From Akkermansia muciniphila (lineage in GTDB: Bacteria > Verrucomicrobiota > Verrucomicrobiia > Opitutales > Opitutaceae): a stretch of 64,000 nt of DNA. Below the pieces are notes generated by a model. That model was not told the origin of the DNA. It saw nothing but the letters and a program-made list of their open reading frames with translations, and did not search any database. Of the stretch, positions 24,785 through 33,587 are shown in pieces. Each line of letters begins with the position of its first letter. Position 1 is the stretch's first letter. A program made the translations under genes and the position numbers. The stretch is taken from the NCBI GenBank assembly GCA_945888375.1, contig CAMCZZ010000004.1, forward strand, positions 1 through 64,000, given 5' to 3'.

Positions 24785-25750
24785 CTACACGGCGCTCAGA
24801 AAACGATGGGCTCGATCCATAAAACCGGGCAGCGCCTCGTGGCCGTAGTCCGGATAGATCGCGAGCTCCTTGGGTGAGGTGATGCGGTTGTAGGCGGCGA
24901 ACTGGGTCGAGGGCGGACAGATCGTGTCCATAAGGCCGACGCCCATTAATACAGTGGCCCGGATGCGGGGGGCGAGATGGGCGACGTCCACGTATCCAAG
25001 CTTTAGCCAAAACTCCTCGGCGCGCCGGTGTTCCGGGTCGTGCTTGCGGAAAAAATCACGCAGTTCCGCGTAGGCGTCTTTGGCGAGGTCGAGCTCCCAT
25101 ACTCGCCGCCAGTCGCAGAGAAAGGGAAACTTGAGCGCGACGCGGCGGATGCTTGGCGACAGCGCCGCGCAGGCAAGGGTGAGGCCGCCGCCCTGGCTGT
25201 TACCTGTGGCCACCAGTCTCGCGGAGTCCACTTCGGCGAATGTCGCAACGATCCGGGCGAGCAGCGCGGTGTCCAGATAGTGGTGCCGATAGAGCAGGTT
25301 GCGTGGATCGGGGTCGAGCAGGCCGCGGGTCAGATGGCCGTTTGGCGGGGAGGTGCGCAGCGTGCCGTGATCTTGGCTGAGCCCGCCTTGGCCGCGACAG
25401 TCGAGCGCAGCTACACAGAATCCCTCAGCGACTAAGCCGAGCTTCTCGTGCCACTCACCGCTGTGATGGTTGAAACCGTGAAACTGGAGCACGCAGGGGC
25501 GGCGCCCTGACTCGGCACCCCGCGGGCGGAGATATTTGGCGTGGACGCGAGCTCCGGCGGTGCCTGTGAACCAGAGATGGAAACACTCCGCTACCGGACT
25601 GGTAAAGTCTGCGGAGATGAGTTCCACACGCGGGTCCACTTGGGCGAGTTCGGCGAGCGAAGCATCCCAGAAGGCGTCGAAGTCGGCGGGGCGGGGGTTG
25701 CGCCCGGTGTAGCGAGGAAGCTCCGCCAAGGGTAGATCGATGAGGGGCAT
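24785..25750 (-). CDS. CE7-family acetyl esterase (acetyl xylan esterase/cephalosporin deacetylase type)
   Basis: An alpha/beta hydrolase removing acetyl groups from sugars. It starts PLIDLPLAELPRYTG and has the CE7 pattern RPADFDAFWD. The Arg-Gly-Gln motif is DCRGQGG near residue 120, the nucleophile is in ATGNSQGGGL near 175, and the Asp and His are in GLMDTICPPSTQ near 265 and DYGHEALPG near 295. Length is 321 aa, standard. ATG 25750 is one base after the stop of the upstream GH95 gene. No signal peptide, as usual for CE7. It supports an acetylated polysaccharide target. Confidence 0.9.
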   Translation of the reverse strand: MPLIDLPLAELPRYTGRNPRPADFDAFWDASLAELAQVDPRVELISADFTSPVAECFHLWFTGTAGARVHAKYLRPRGAESGRRPCVLQFHGFNHHSGEWHEKLGLVAEGFCVAALDCRGQGGLSQDHGTLRTSPPNGHLTRGLLDPDPRNLLYRHHYLDTALLARIVATFAEVDSARLVATGNSQGGGLTLACAALSPSIRRVALKFPFLCDWRRVWELDLAKDAYAELRDFFRKHDPEHRRAEEFWLKLGYVDVAHLAPRIRATVLMGVGLMDTICPPSTQFAAYNRITSPKELAIYPDYGHEALPGFMDRAHRFLSAV

Positions 25751-25751
25751 G

Positions 25752-28700
25752 TTAAGCCTGAACGGCGAGTTCCAGTTCGAAAGAGACGGCGATCTCCGCC
25801 GGCAGAAGGATCGCGACGCGCCCGTGAGCGACCGGCAGAGGCGTGCCCCGGCCTTGGCGAAGGGCACGCAGGCCTAGGGCGCGCAACTCAAGGGTTTGTT
25901 CAGTCCGGGCGCGGAGGACCACGGTCGCGCGGCCCGGCTGCCACGAAAGGCGCTCCAGCGTGATCGCGCCCCGGCAAAGCAGGCCCTTGACCTCGCCTTC
26001 CTTCCAAGCGGCGGGCAGTGCGGGGAGGACCTCTATCCAACCCGGACGACTGTCCACCAGCGCGAGCGTGACCACGCGGACCAGACCGCCGGTGATGTCG
26101 GTGTTGAAGACCGAGCGCGGGTTATGGGTGGAGACCATGGATTGCGGGATCCAGAATCCGTGAGCCAGCCAGTCGATGGTCTCAAAAGTCGCCTCGCGCA
26201 GGCGCAGGCTGGCGGCGGCGGCGCCGAGTTGGACCATGCCGAAAGCCATGACTCCTCCAGCGGCCCGGCGACGTGGCTCCATACGCTTTTCAATCGCCAC
26301 GGCAAAGGCGCGCATCAGCGCGGGGCGGCAGGCAATGTCGTCGGGTAAACCGTGGTAGAGCGCGTAGAGGTGGGAGGCGTGCCTGTGTTCGTAGCGATCC
26401 TCGAGGCGCGGATCGCCCCATTCGGCGACGGCGCCCTCCGCGTTGATCCGGTAGTCGGGCAGGCGCGAAAGAATAGACTCCCACGCGCTCCAGCGTTCGC
26501 GATGTAGATTTTCGGCGCGGCAGCATTCGAGGAGATTGGTGAACAGCTCTCGCACGGCGGCGTGGTCCATCGTCGCGTCCGTGCAGGCTTGCGAGCCGGT
26601 GGATGGCGAGTCGTTTTCGGGCGAGTAGGACGGTGAGAAGTGCAGTCGTCCGTCGGGGCCGGGTTGCAGGAAATCTTCGTGGAAGGCGGCGGCCTCGAGC
26701 AGGAAAGGCAGGCTGCGGCGCAGCAGGAAATCTCGGTCGCCGGTGTGCAGCCAATAGTCGTGAAAGTAGCGGGCGTTCCAGGCGGCCCCCGCAGTCCAAA
26801 ACGGCATCGGCCAGATCTGGCAGAAATGGTTCAGCAGTCCGTGCGAACTGGTGCGGGAAGGAATCAGAATGCCCCTCGCCCCGTAAAGCCGCCGTGCGTT
26901 CTCGCGATAGTCGGGGAGCTGTGACTCCAAGTAGGCGAAGAAGCCTTCCATCGCCTCGGGCAGATTGCCCGCGAGGTGACCGTCGATCGCGCATTGGAGA
27001 TTCCCGTTTTGGGTGTAGTCGCCGGACCACGATGGCTCCCAGGTGCCGCTCCACACTCCCTGCAAGGTGGGGGGGAAATGTTTGCCGCTGGAGCACAGCG
27101 CGAGGTGACGGCAGGCGTAGAACACTTTTTCCATCAGCGCCGGGTTCATCGCGCCGACGTGCGATTTCTGGAACAGCCGCTCCGTCGGCAGGCGGTGGTC
27201 GGCGGCCGAGCCGCCAAGCCGGAGTTGCACGCGTTCGAAAAGAGTTTGGTGGGCGGAGCGGTGCCGGGCGAGCAGGGACGCAAAATCCGGCACGAGGGCG
27301 GAAAGGTCGTCGCGAAGGCGTGATGTTTCGGCGGAGCCCCGGCTGATTTCGGTGCGCACCAGAACCAACACCTCGTCGGCCTCGGTGACGTGAATCGTGT
27401 TTTGGTCAACGCGAACGGAGCCACCGCGCACGACTACGCGTCCCAGCGTGCGGCAACTCCGGAGGCTACCGGGCCAGTGCTGGGCGTAAGTCTGCCGACA
27501 CTCGATCCAGCCGGGCATCGCGTGCGAGGCCACGCTGGCCACACTATCCGGCGGATTTGGGCCCGCGAGCTGGGCGCGTGCGTCGTGCGGTGCGAGTGTG
27601 AGCGCGACGCCGACCTTGCTGACGGGTCCGGTGATTCGGACGACCACGACATCGTCAGCGCGCGAGACGAAGACCTCGCGACGATGCCTGCCGGCCCGGT
27701 CTGTCCACGTCGTGCTTGCTTTCCCGGTTAAGAAGTCGAGTCCGCGCAGGTAATCGTGGCAAAGGCCGTTGTCCTCGTGCCGAAGACGGAGAAAACCGGC
27801 GGGCACGAAGGGATCGGTCCAGCGTTTCTCCCCTCCGTAACCATCGCCGGCGGAGGCAGCGAGCAGGCGATCTGCGGCGGCCTGGAAGTGTCCGGCGGAA
27901 AGCAGGGTGCGAAGCTCGGGAAGAATCGCGGCCTGGTTGGGCGGGGGAATCGGTGGGTTCAGGGGGAGGAAGAGCCCGGCGCGATTAACGACGATGACTT
28001 CGTCGAGCGGTCGGCCCAGCACGAGTGCGCCGTGTTCGCCGTTGCCGCAGGTAAGCGCGGTTTCCCAAGACCAGGAAGGAGTCTCGCTCACGATGCCTCG
28101 CGTTACATCCGAGAGGCCGAGTTCGGCAAAGTGTGCTTCCGTGATGAACGCGGGCGGCAAAGGCTGCGCGAGATCGGCGCGATAGAGGCGGGCACCGTCG
28201 GCACCGCGGCTGCCGCCGTCGCCAACCACCGAGTCTTTCCGCATCTCCCGGCCTTGCAGGCGTTGGGCGTCGCCGGCCACGCGGCGTTCGTGGCCCCGAC
28301 TTGGCGCGGGACCGGGACTCCACGCCAGAATGTCGTCCTCGACTGACTCGCCGCCCGCGAAAAATCGTCGTAGATCCTGGTCGTTCCAAGCTCGGGGAAC
28401 GATGACTACGCGATCCAGTTCTCCGCAAAAGGCCGCAGTGCAAGCAGCGAGACGCGGGCCACCGATCGTAAGAGTGTCCAGGTCGATCCCGCTTTCACAA
28501 ATCGCCGGAGCCGTCGCGGGGGCTGCAATCTCTTCGTCAGCCTTTTCACCCACGAGGCTCAGGGTCCAGCGGCCTTTGTCGCGGCTGTAAGTGAGCATGA
28601 GCCAGCACCATTCGTGGAGCGGTAGCGGCGGAGTGGTCAACTCGCCCGCGCCATCGCGCAGCGTGGCGACGACCCGCGTCTGGTTGTCCACTCGGACGGC

Positions 28701-28898
28701 GGGCACTCCAGGGCGCTCGATGTCCCCGTCCAGCAAGCCTGCGTCGCCGGCGGTGGGCGCGGCACCGAGGCGCAACCGAAGTGCAAGGGTCGCCTCGTGG
28801 GAGCGAAGGGCGCCGTGGGTGCGAAACAACCACGTGCCATCGAGAGCCAGTGGCTGGCTTTTGGACGGAGCGGAAACGGGACTTTGTTCTAAAAACAT
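25752..28898 (-). CDS. GH95-like glycosidase with an N-terminal LamG-like domain
   Basis: At 1048 aa this is longer than the usual GH95 (about 800). The first ~200 residues look like a concanavalin/LamG domain (WCWLMLTYSRDKGRWTLSL, then AAFCGELDRVVIVPRAW). The GH95 part keeps the paired Asn (TQNGNLQ near residue 633), the acid Glu (SPEND near 760) and the Asp (NTDITGG near 930). The usual DGNFG motif is changed to DITGG, so substrate preference may differ. ATG 28898 is preferred over the track's distant start. It is the first gene of the - strand run and diverges from the pseudopilin gene. Confidence 0.8.
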   Translation of the reverse strand: MFLEQSPVSAPSKSQPLALDGTWLFRTHGALRSHEATLALRLRLGAAPTAGDAGLLDGDIERPGVPAVRVDNQTRVVATLRDGAGELTTPPLPLHEWCWLMLTYSRDKGRWTLSLVGEKADEEIAAPATAPAICESGIDLDTLTIGGPRLAACTAAFCGELDRVVIVPRAWNDQDLRRFFAGGESVEDDILAWSPGPAPSRGHERRVAGDAQRLQGREMRKDSVVGDGGSRGADGARLYRADLAQPLPPAFITEAHFAELGLSDVTRGIVSETPSWSWETALTCGNGEHGALVLGRPLDEVIVVNRAGLFLPLNPPIPPPNQAAILPELRTLLSAGHFQAAADRLLAASAGDGYGGEKRWTDPFVPAGFLRLRHEDNGLCHDYLRGLDFLTGKASTTWTDRAGRHRREVFVSRADDVVVVRITGPVSKVGVALTLAPHDARAQLAGPNPPDSVASVASHAMPGWIECRQTYAQHWPGSLRSCRTLGRVVVRGGSVRVDQNTIHVTEADEVLVLVRTEISRGSAETSRLRDDLSALVPDFASLLARHRSAHQTLFERVQLRLGGSAADHRLPTERLFQKSHVGAMNPALMEKVFYACRHLALCSSGKHFPPTLQGVWSGTWEPSWSGDYTQNGNLQCAIDGHLAGNLPEAMEGFFAYLESQLPDYRENARRLYGARGILIPSRTSSHGLLNHFCQIWPMPFWTAGAAWNARYFHDYWLHTGDRDFLLRRSLPFLLEAAAFHEDFLQPGPDGRLHFSPSYSPENDSPSTGSQACTDATMDHAAVRELFTNLLECCRAENLHRERWSAWESILSRLPDYRINAEGAVAEWGDPRLEDRYEHRHASHLYALYHGLPDDIACRPALMRAFAVAIEKRMEPRRRAAGGVMAFGMVQLGAAAASLRLREATFETIDWLAHGFWIPQSMVSTHNPRSVFNTDITGGLVRVVTLALVDSRPGWIEVLPALPAAWKEGEVKGLLCRGAITLERLSWQPGRATVVLRARTEQTLELRALGLRALRQGRGTPLPVAHGRVAILLPAEIAVSFELELAVQA

Positions 28899-29289
28899 GG
28901 GGACGGTGTCATTTGAACTGCGACCGATGCAGCCTCGCATGGCGGGCGATTTAAGTTTTATGAGTATAAGCAGCGGGCGTTGCTGCGCCCATGTAGTTCT
29001 GCGCATGCGGCATGAGCTTTTAGTCACCGGCGGCGGCGGAGCCTCTTTGGCGACGGCGGACCGTTTCGATGAACCGTCTCGTTTCTTGTGCGAAAATGTT
29101 GCGATCCTCCGCGGCCCGAAGCGGCAGACAACTGCGGACACCGCAGCTGCGCTTTCACGGAACGCCGAGGCAAAAAATCATATCCGTCCTGCGCATAAAC
29201 GCATGGCTGAGGAACGCGGAATTGGATATAAACTTGGCCACTCACCCCCGTTACGAACCAAAGCCTCCGTTTTAGATAATCACGGCAGT
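28899..29289. other. divergent intergenic region between GH95 and pseudopilin genes
   Basis: About 390 bp with no supported gene. It should contain the promoters of both the fucosidase run (-) and the pseudopilin gene (+). One short hairpin, GGGCG-TTGCTG-CGCCC, lies at 28975-28990. No clear -10/-35 pair or regulator palindrome was recognised. Confidence 0.5.
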
Positions 29290-30048
29290 ATGATCCCCAA
29301 AACCATGAAACTCACATCCAATTTTACCCTCCGTTCCAGCCCGGGCCGAAGAGGCTTCACGCTGATCGAACTACTCACCGTAATCGCGATCATCGGCATC
29401 CTGGCCGCGATCATAATACCTACCGTGGGCAAAGTCCGCTCCTCTGCCACAAACGCCACGTGCAAATCCAATTTGCGCCAACTTGCCATGGGGGTCATTT
29501 TATATGCCGGCGATAATAAAGACCGAATTCCAACCAATCTCTATAAAGGCATCGGCAGCACCTACACGGGCTTGGACCAAGGTGCCTTGGTGAGTTATAT
29601 CGGGCCCTACCTGGGCAACGGGGCCAAGGTAATCGCCCCAGCATTTATCCGCACGCTTGAATGCCCAGCCCATATGGCCGCCAAAGGGGATCCCTCCACC
29701 ACCGTGCCGGCCCCGACTGCTAGCTATATGATTCTAAATGGCACCAATTCCCCTTTTAATAACGTCAACGGTGTGGCGATGCCTTGGGGCAATTACGGCC
29801 CGGCAACCCCCAAGCCGGTAATGACGATTTCCAAGATATCAACCCTTACATTTAGAACCACGCAGAATACTATACAATCGGTCCCCCCGTCCATGATGGG
29901 CAAGCCCGCCAGCCCCTCCACCACGCTCCTTGCGGTGGACAACGACTATGTCAGCGAGGGCGAGGTCCATGGTAGCGGCTCGATGAACGCCAGCTACTTT
30001 GATGGAAGCGTCCGTGCCATTAATTCGCTTACTTGGGAGCGTCGTTAA
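29290..30048 (+). CDS. prepilin-type pseudopilin with H-X-DG C-terminal motif
   Basis: A type II secretion/type IV pilin-like protein. The prepilin cleavage and methylation motif is GRRGFTLIELLTVIAIIGILA near residue 20, with processing before Phe. A variable globular region follows, and a C-terminal EVHGSGSMNASYFDGSVRAI resembles the H-X9-DG domain common in Planctomycetes and Verrucomicrobia. ATG 29290 (MIPKTMKL) or ATG 29305 are both possible. Such proteins occur in great numbers in these phyla, often beside degradative genes. It is the only pilin-like gene here, so it may be an accessory surface factor. Confidence 0.85.
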   Translation: MIPKTMKLTSNFTLRSSPGRRGFTLIELLTVIAIIGILAAIIIPTVGKVRSSATNATCKSNLRQLAMGVILYAGDNKDRIPTNLYKGIGSTYTGLDQGALVSYIGPYLGNGAKVIAPAFIRTLECPAHMAAKGDPSTTVPAPTASYMILNGTNSPFNNVNGVAMPWGNYGPATPKPVMTISKISTLTFRTTQNTIQSVPPSMMGKPASPSTTLLAVDNDYVSEGEVHGSGSMNASYFDGSVRAINSLTWERR

Positions 30049-30358
30049 GAAACTCTATCCGCCGCCTTATCTCCTCCTCCGTTAGATCTGGCGGCACCCG
30101 CACCAATTCCTTCATCCCGGTGCCGTGCGCCGACATGAAGCTCGCCTTGCGGCCGCGCGACTGGTCGCTCGGCTGTAGGTTCGTATCCCGCTACTCGGCC
30201 GCGAGACATTTCGGCTACAGCTCTATTTAAACGACTTTCACCCTCCGATTCGCTAAAAACGAAAAGCCCCTTCGTTACAGGGGGAATTCTCCTCTCTCTC
30301 TCACTGCTGCATCGTGCGACTCTAATCCGCCAACCAGAAGCAACCGATCTCGGCTCGT
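30049..30358. other. intergenic region, no supported gene
   Basis: A short open frame (30133-30228) encodes a basic peptide without recognisable homology. Apart from the hairpin described next, nothing is seen. This marks the left edge of the degenerate island. Confidence 0.4.
30255..30284 (-). terminator. probable rho-independent terminator for the AraC remnant
   Basis: On the - strand the hairpin CCCCT...AGGGG (stem at 30267-30283) is followed by CTTTTCGTTTTT. It lies 75 bp after the end of the broken AraC gene, in the right orientation to end its transcript. Confidence 0.5.
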
Positions 30359-30541
30359 TTAGCCACTGCGTGATTTAAGAAACTTCTCCGGCGAGAGGCA
30401 GTGGACGCGTTTAAACACCCAGGGAAAATGATAAGGGTCCATGCCGAATTCGTCGCCGATTTCGCGCACCAGCCGGCCGCTTTCCTCCAGCCGCGCCGCC
30501 GCTTGATTCATTCTCAATCGCATCAAGACTTGATACGGCGG
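30359..30541 (-). pseudogene. AraC-type regulator remnant (C-terminal HTH only)
   Basis: The last 60 residues of the frame match the second helix-turn-helix of AraC proteins. They read YQVLMRLRMNQAAARLEESG, LVREIGDEFGMDPYHFPWVF and KRVHCLSPEKFLKSR. Upstream in the same frame the sequence turns into low-complexity Arg/Gly-rich translation, and no other frame restores the first HTH or a sensor domain. The gene is therefore truncated. It may once have controlled a neighbouring polysaccharide cluster. Confidence 0.75.
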
Positions 30542-30872
30542 CTGGCCGCAGATCGTAGAGGACGGTTCGCGCCGGAAGCGCCTGGACCGGGCGCTACCCC
30601 GACAGCGGTGCCTACGAGCGCGGCCTCCCCTTTTAGCGCCCCGGCCACGACGGTTACCCCGCCGCCCCCCGAGCGTTTCCCCAGAGCCTACAATGCCCCG
30701 GCCTGCCTTCGACCTGCGTCCAGACACACCCGTAGCGAAGGGGCTCCGATCAAGCGACCAGCGGCGGCGAGGGAACCTACGTGCGTCTGCAAGTTCGTAA
30801 AACCGGCGAATGCTCGCTGAGGGGAACCCGACCGGATTGAAGTTGGAGACGCACGTCGGCACGTGTCTCCTT
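30542..30872. other. non-coding stretch in the degenerate island
   Basis: GC-rich DNA with open frames on both strands but biased, low-complexity translations. No gene, RNA or clear repeat is seen. Confidence 0.35.
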
Positions 30873-31490
30873 TTAGGTTTTGTCATTTGAACGCTTCTCG
30901 TCCGGCCCCTCGTCGGTGTAGGCACCCAGGCCTGCCTTCGCCAGAAGGCGCAACAGCGCGCGGACTAGCTCGATGCGTTCATCTAGGACTGCTATGCGTT
31001 TCGGGTCGGTAGCTTTCCCGCGTTCCGCGCCTAAGCTCTGCAAGGAATCGCGAAGCAATTGGACAGCCTTCTTTAGCTCGCCTATGTCGATTTCGGCGAC
31101 CGCCGTGTTCATACGAATCAACGTGCGAACGCGGTCGGCAGCAGCCTCAAACTCGTTGATCATGCGGTCCAGCTTGGCGTCCGCCGCATGGAGACGATCG
31201 GCCTTTTCCTGCACGGTTGCGCTGTGCGTCCACACGGCCTGGCGCCCGCGTTCGATTTCCGTGATGAACTTTTCCGTCTTCTCCAACTCGACGAGCAGTG
31301 CCTGCATCGCGCCAGGGGACACCACCACCAAAGGAGGGGCACCCGTGGCGACTTGCTTGATCGCGCGACGCACGGCATCGGACTTGGAAATGCCGCCGTA
31401 GAATTTCAAGCGAAGGGTTTCGATCATGACCGCTTCTTCATTGTCGACATTCAGGGTGACGACCTGGGATTTTTTCTTTGTAGGGTTCAC
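30873..31490 (-). CDS. hypothetical RHH-like/coiled-coil protein
   Basis: The 205-aa protein starts with a short beta-strand-helix-helix pattern (VVTLNVDNEEAVMIETLRLKF, GGISKSDAVRRAIKQVA) like a ribbon-helix-helix DNA-binding domain. A long charged coiled coil fills residues 60-190 (LLVELEKTEKFITEIERG, IGELKKAVQLLRDSL). This layout occurs in accessory proteins of mobilisable elements, but no named family is recognised. Its ATG overlaps the stop of the upstream small gene, so the two form an operon. It is the best evidence that 30-34 kb came with a mobile element. Confidence 0.55.
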   Translation of the reverse strand: MNPTKKKSQVVTLNVDNEEAVMIETLRLKFYGGISKSDAVRRAIKQVATGAPPLVVVSPGAMQALLVELEKTEKFITEIERGRQAVWTHSATVQEKADRLHAADAKLDRMINEFEAAADRVRTLIRMNTAVAEIDIGELKKAVQLLRDSLQSLGAERGKATDPKRIAVLDERIELVRALLRLLAKAGLGAYTDEGPDEKRSNDKT

Positions 31491-31723
31491 GATGCGCCCT
31501 CCTGTTTTTTAGCCGGGGCCGTGATCACCTTCGCCGCAGCTTCAGCCTTGGGCGGACGTGTGACATTGTAGACTTCCGCGTCCGACATCGCGGTCAGGTA
31601 TTCGATCACTTTGCACTTCTCGATTAGGTGCGCCTCAAGGCGGTCATGAAGGGCTTTTTTCTGAACAGGGAGGTCGGCCAGTTTAAGGCGCGCCTCGATT
31701 GCATTCTCCATTGTAGTTTTCAT
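31487..31723 (-). CDS. small hypothetical protein, operon partner of the RHH-like gene
   Basis: A 78-aa mostly helical protein. The start MKTTMENAIEARLKLADLPV at ATG 31723 is preferred; the track's longer start at 31798 adds a Cys-rich stretch crossing a hairpin. It contains EAHLIEKCKVIEYLTAM and an Ala/Lys-rich tail. The stop overlaps the next gene's ATG (ATGA). No family is recognised. Confidence 0.5.
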   Translation of the reverse strand: MKTTMENAIEARLKLADLPVQKKALHDRLEAHLIEKCKVIEYLTAMSDAEVYNVTRPPKAEAAAKVITAPAKKQEGAS

Positions 31724-32233
31724 TTTGGTAATTGGTTTTTCGTGACACCTGCCGCACGGGCAGGAAATTTTTTCGACAGCGGTATTACTTCGGGGCAACT
31801 TGCTAGGAGCCGACTTCCCGTGTCGGCATTTCGCGTTTTTCCTGGGCGACTGGCTGCTGCGGCCATGTCAAGACCGCGACCTCCCACAGCAGTTCATCAA
31901 CCGACACATCGGGCAGCGGTTTCTTCCCCCGCCGCTTCGTGGAGTTGATGACGCGATTGCTGCCTGATTCTTTACTTTCCCGCCTAGTGCCAAGGCCCGC
32001 ATTGCTCCGGCAGAAAGAGTTCCTCTCGGCAGTGGTCGGCCTCCTCGCGAGGCCGCTACGCATGGTCCGACAATTACGCGCTTACTATGCCGTCGCCAAA
32101 TTCGCCCCCGCGCCAAATGTGCAAGGCTGCAAGCCCTTAGGTTGACGGCTCCAAACCGTTTTGTTGTCCTACCATATCATTTGTTTCGTGCCTGTTTTTC
32201 ACTCAGCGGCACGCGCCTAGCACCTCCTCTTTC
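31724..32233. other. intergenic region with two hairpins
   Basis: CCTGCC-GCACG-GGCAGG at 31748-31764 is followed on + by AAATTTTTT, so it resembles a terminator. GCCGAC-TTCCCGT-GTCGGC lies at 31809-31827. A weak 86-codon frame on - (31803-32063) includes PLPDVSVDELLWEVAVLTWP, which could be a real small gene, but nothing else supports it. Confidence 0.4.
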
Positions 32234-32743
32234 ATGGCCCGTTCCACCGTCCACTACGCCGACAGCACCACCAACAACCTGCTCAAGAAGCTCCATAACA
32301 AGCTTCGGCCAGCAGGCACTCCGGTGCAGCGCGTGGAATACATCATCGAGTTGCTTCTCCTCCGGCTCTTTGAGGTGAAGCTTCGCCAGGACGCGGATTT
32401 CAAACCGCTCATCCCTATCTTCAAATCCGAGGAGCACGCCGGGCTCCTCTTCAGCTCACTTCTCGTCGCCTCAAACGACGACATCCTCCCCCGCCTCAAC
32501 TCGAAGATTTTCCCCTTTTACGGCAACATCGTCCGCGAGGCCCGCGCTGTCCTCAAGACCAACCCCGCGCCCATCCTCGCCGCCAACATCGACGACCAAG
32601 GCCGCATCGACCTTGACGCCATTTTTGCCAACCCAATTTACAGCCGCCTGCTCGGCCGATTTGACGAAATCAACAAACTCTTCGAGGGACGGCTCCGCGA
32701 TGTCTTCGGGCAGCTTTCCGGCCAGATCAAGCTATCGGCATAA
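32234..32743 (+). pseudogene. N-terminal fragment of a type I HsdM-like DNA methyltransferase
   Basis: The 169-residue protein resembles the helical N-terminal domain of type I restriction-modification methylase subunits. Segments are NNLLKKLHNKLRPAGTPVQRVEYIIELLLLRLFEVK, here quoted in part, and LFSSLLVASNDDILPRLNSK. The catalytic SAM domain (FxGxG and NPPF motifs) is absent, and the frame stops just before dinD. Either the gene was truncated by deletion, or this is a stand-alone N-domain relic. No hsdS or hsdR gene follows. Confidence 0.5.
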
Positions 32744-32750
32744 CCATAAA

Positions 32751-33587
32751 ATGAGCCAAGAAATCACCCCGTTTGAAGCCATCCGCCGCACCAACCCGGC
32801 GGGCAACGAATACTGGTCGAGCCGCGACTTCGCCAAAGTGCTCGGCTATGTGAATTATCGCCATTTTCAGGCGGTCATCGAGAAAGCCCGCACCGCTTGT
32901 TTTAACAGCGGCCAGCGCGTGGACGACCATTTCGTCGGGATCGACGAAATGGTCGAGATCGGCAGCGGAGCCCAGCGTGTGATTCCGACCGTGATGATGT
33001 CGCGCTACGCGTGCTACCTCGTCATCCAGAACGCCGACCCGTCCAAGGAAATCGTTGCTCAGGGGCAGACCTATTTTGCCATCCAGACCCGCCGCCAGGA
33101 ACTCTCTGACGAAGAGGTAGAGGCCCAACGCCGCCTCTCCATCCGCTCCGAACTGCGCACCCACAACAGCCAGTTGGCCGACGCCGCCAAAGACGCGGGC
33201 GTAATCGAGCCCCGCGACTACGCCATCTTCCAAAACCACGGTTACATGGGCCTCTACGGCGGTCTTGGTGCGCAAGACATCCACCGCCGCAAAGGTCTGA
33301 AAAAGGGCGAGCAGATCCTCGACCACATGGGTAGCACCGAGCTTGCGGCCAACCTCTTCCGCGCCACGCAGGCCGAAGAAAAACTCCGCCGCGAAAAAAT
33401 CACCGGCAAAGACAAAGCCAACCAAGCCCACCGCGAAGTCGGCGCGAAGGTGCGCCAGACGATCAAAGAACTCGGCGGCACCATGCCCGAGCATCTCCCT
33501 GCAGCGGAGAGCATCAAGAAGCTGGAATCGAAGCAGCGGAAGGCGTTGAAAGCGTCGCCGAAAAAGCTTCCTCCCGCGAAGGAGTAA
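32751..33587 (+). CDS. dinD: DinD-family DNA-damage-inducible protein
   Basis: The 278-aa protein has the DinD pattern from start to end: NEYWSSRDFAKVLGYVNYRH, VDDHFVGIDEMVEIGSGAQR, MSRYACYLVIQNADPSKEI, QTYFAIQTRRQEL and NHGYMGLYGGL. E. coli DinD is SOS-induced, and such genes are often found inside type I restriction loci. ATG 32751 lies 8 bp after the HsdM-like fragment. The Lys-rich C-terminal tail (KKLESKQRKALKASPKKLPP) is intact. It appears functional while its partner gene is truncated. No LexA box was identified upstream. Confidence 0.88.
   Translation: MSQEITPFEAIRRTNPAGNEYWSSRDFAKVLGYVNYRHFQAVIEKARTACFNSGQRVDDHFVGIDEMVEIGSGAQRVIPTVMMSRYACYLVIQNADPSKEIVAQGQTYFAIQTRRQELSDEEVEAQRRLSIRSELRTHNSQLADAAKDAGVIEPRDYAIFQNHGYMGLYGGLGAQDIHRRKGLKKGEQILDHMGSTELAANLFRATQAEEKLRREKITGKDKANQAHREVGAKVRQTIKELGGTMPEHLPAAESIKKLESKQRKALKASPKKLPPAKE

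Noticed and set aside
31803-32063. 86-codon small gene on - in the island
   Set aside because: A second overlapping frame is equally open and no start signal or homology supports either, so it is mentioned only in the intergenic entry.
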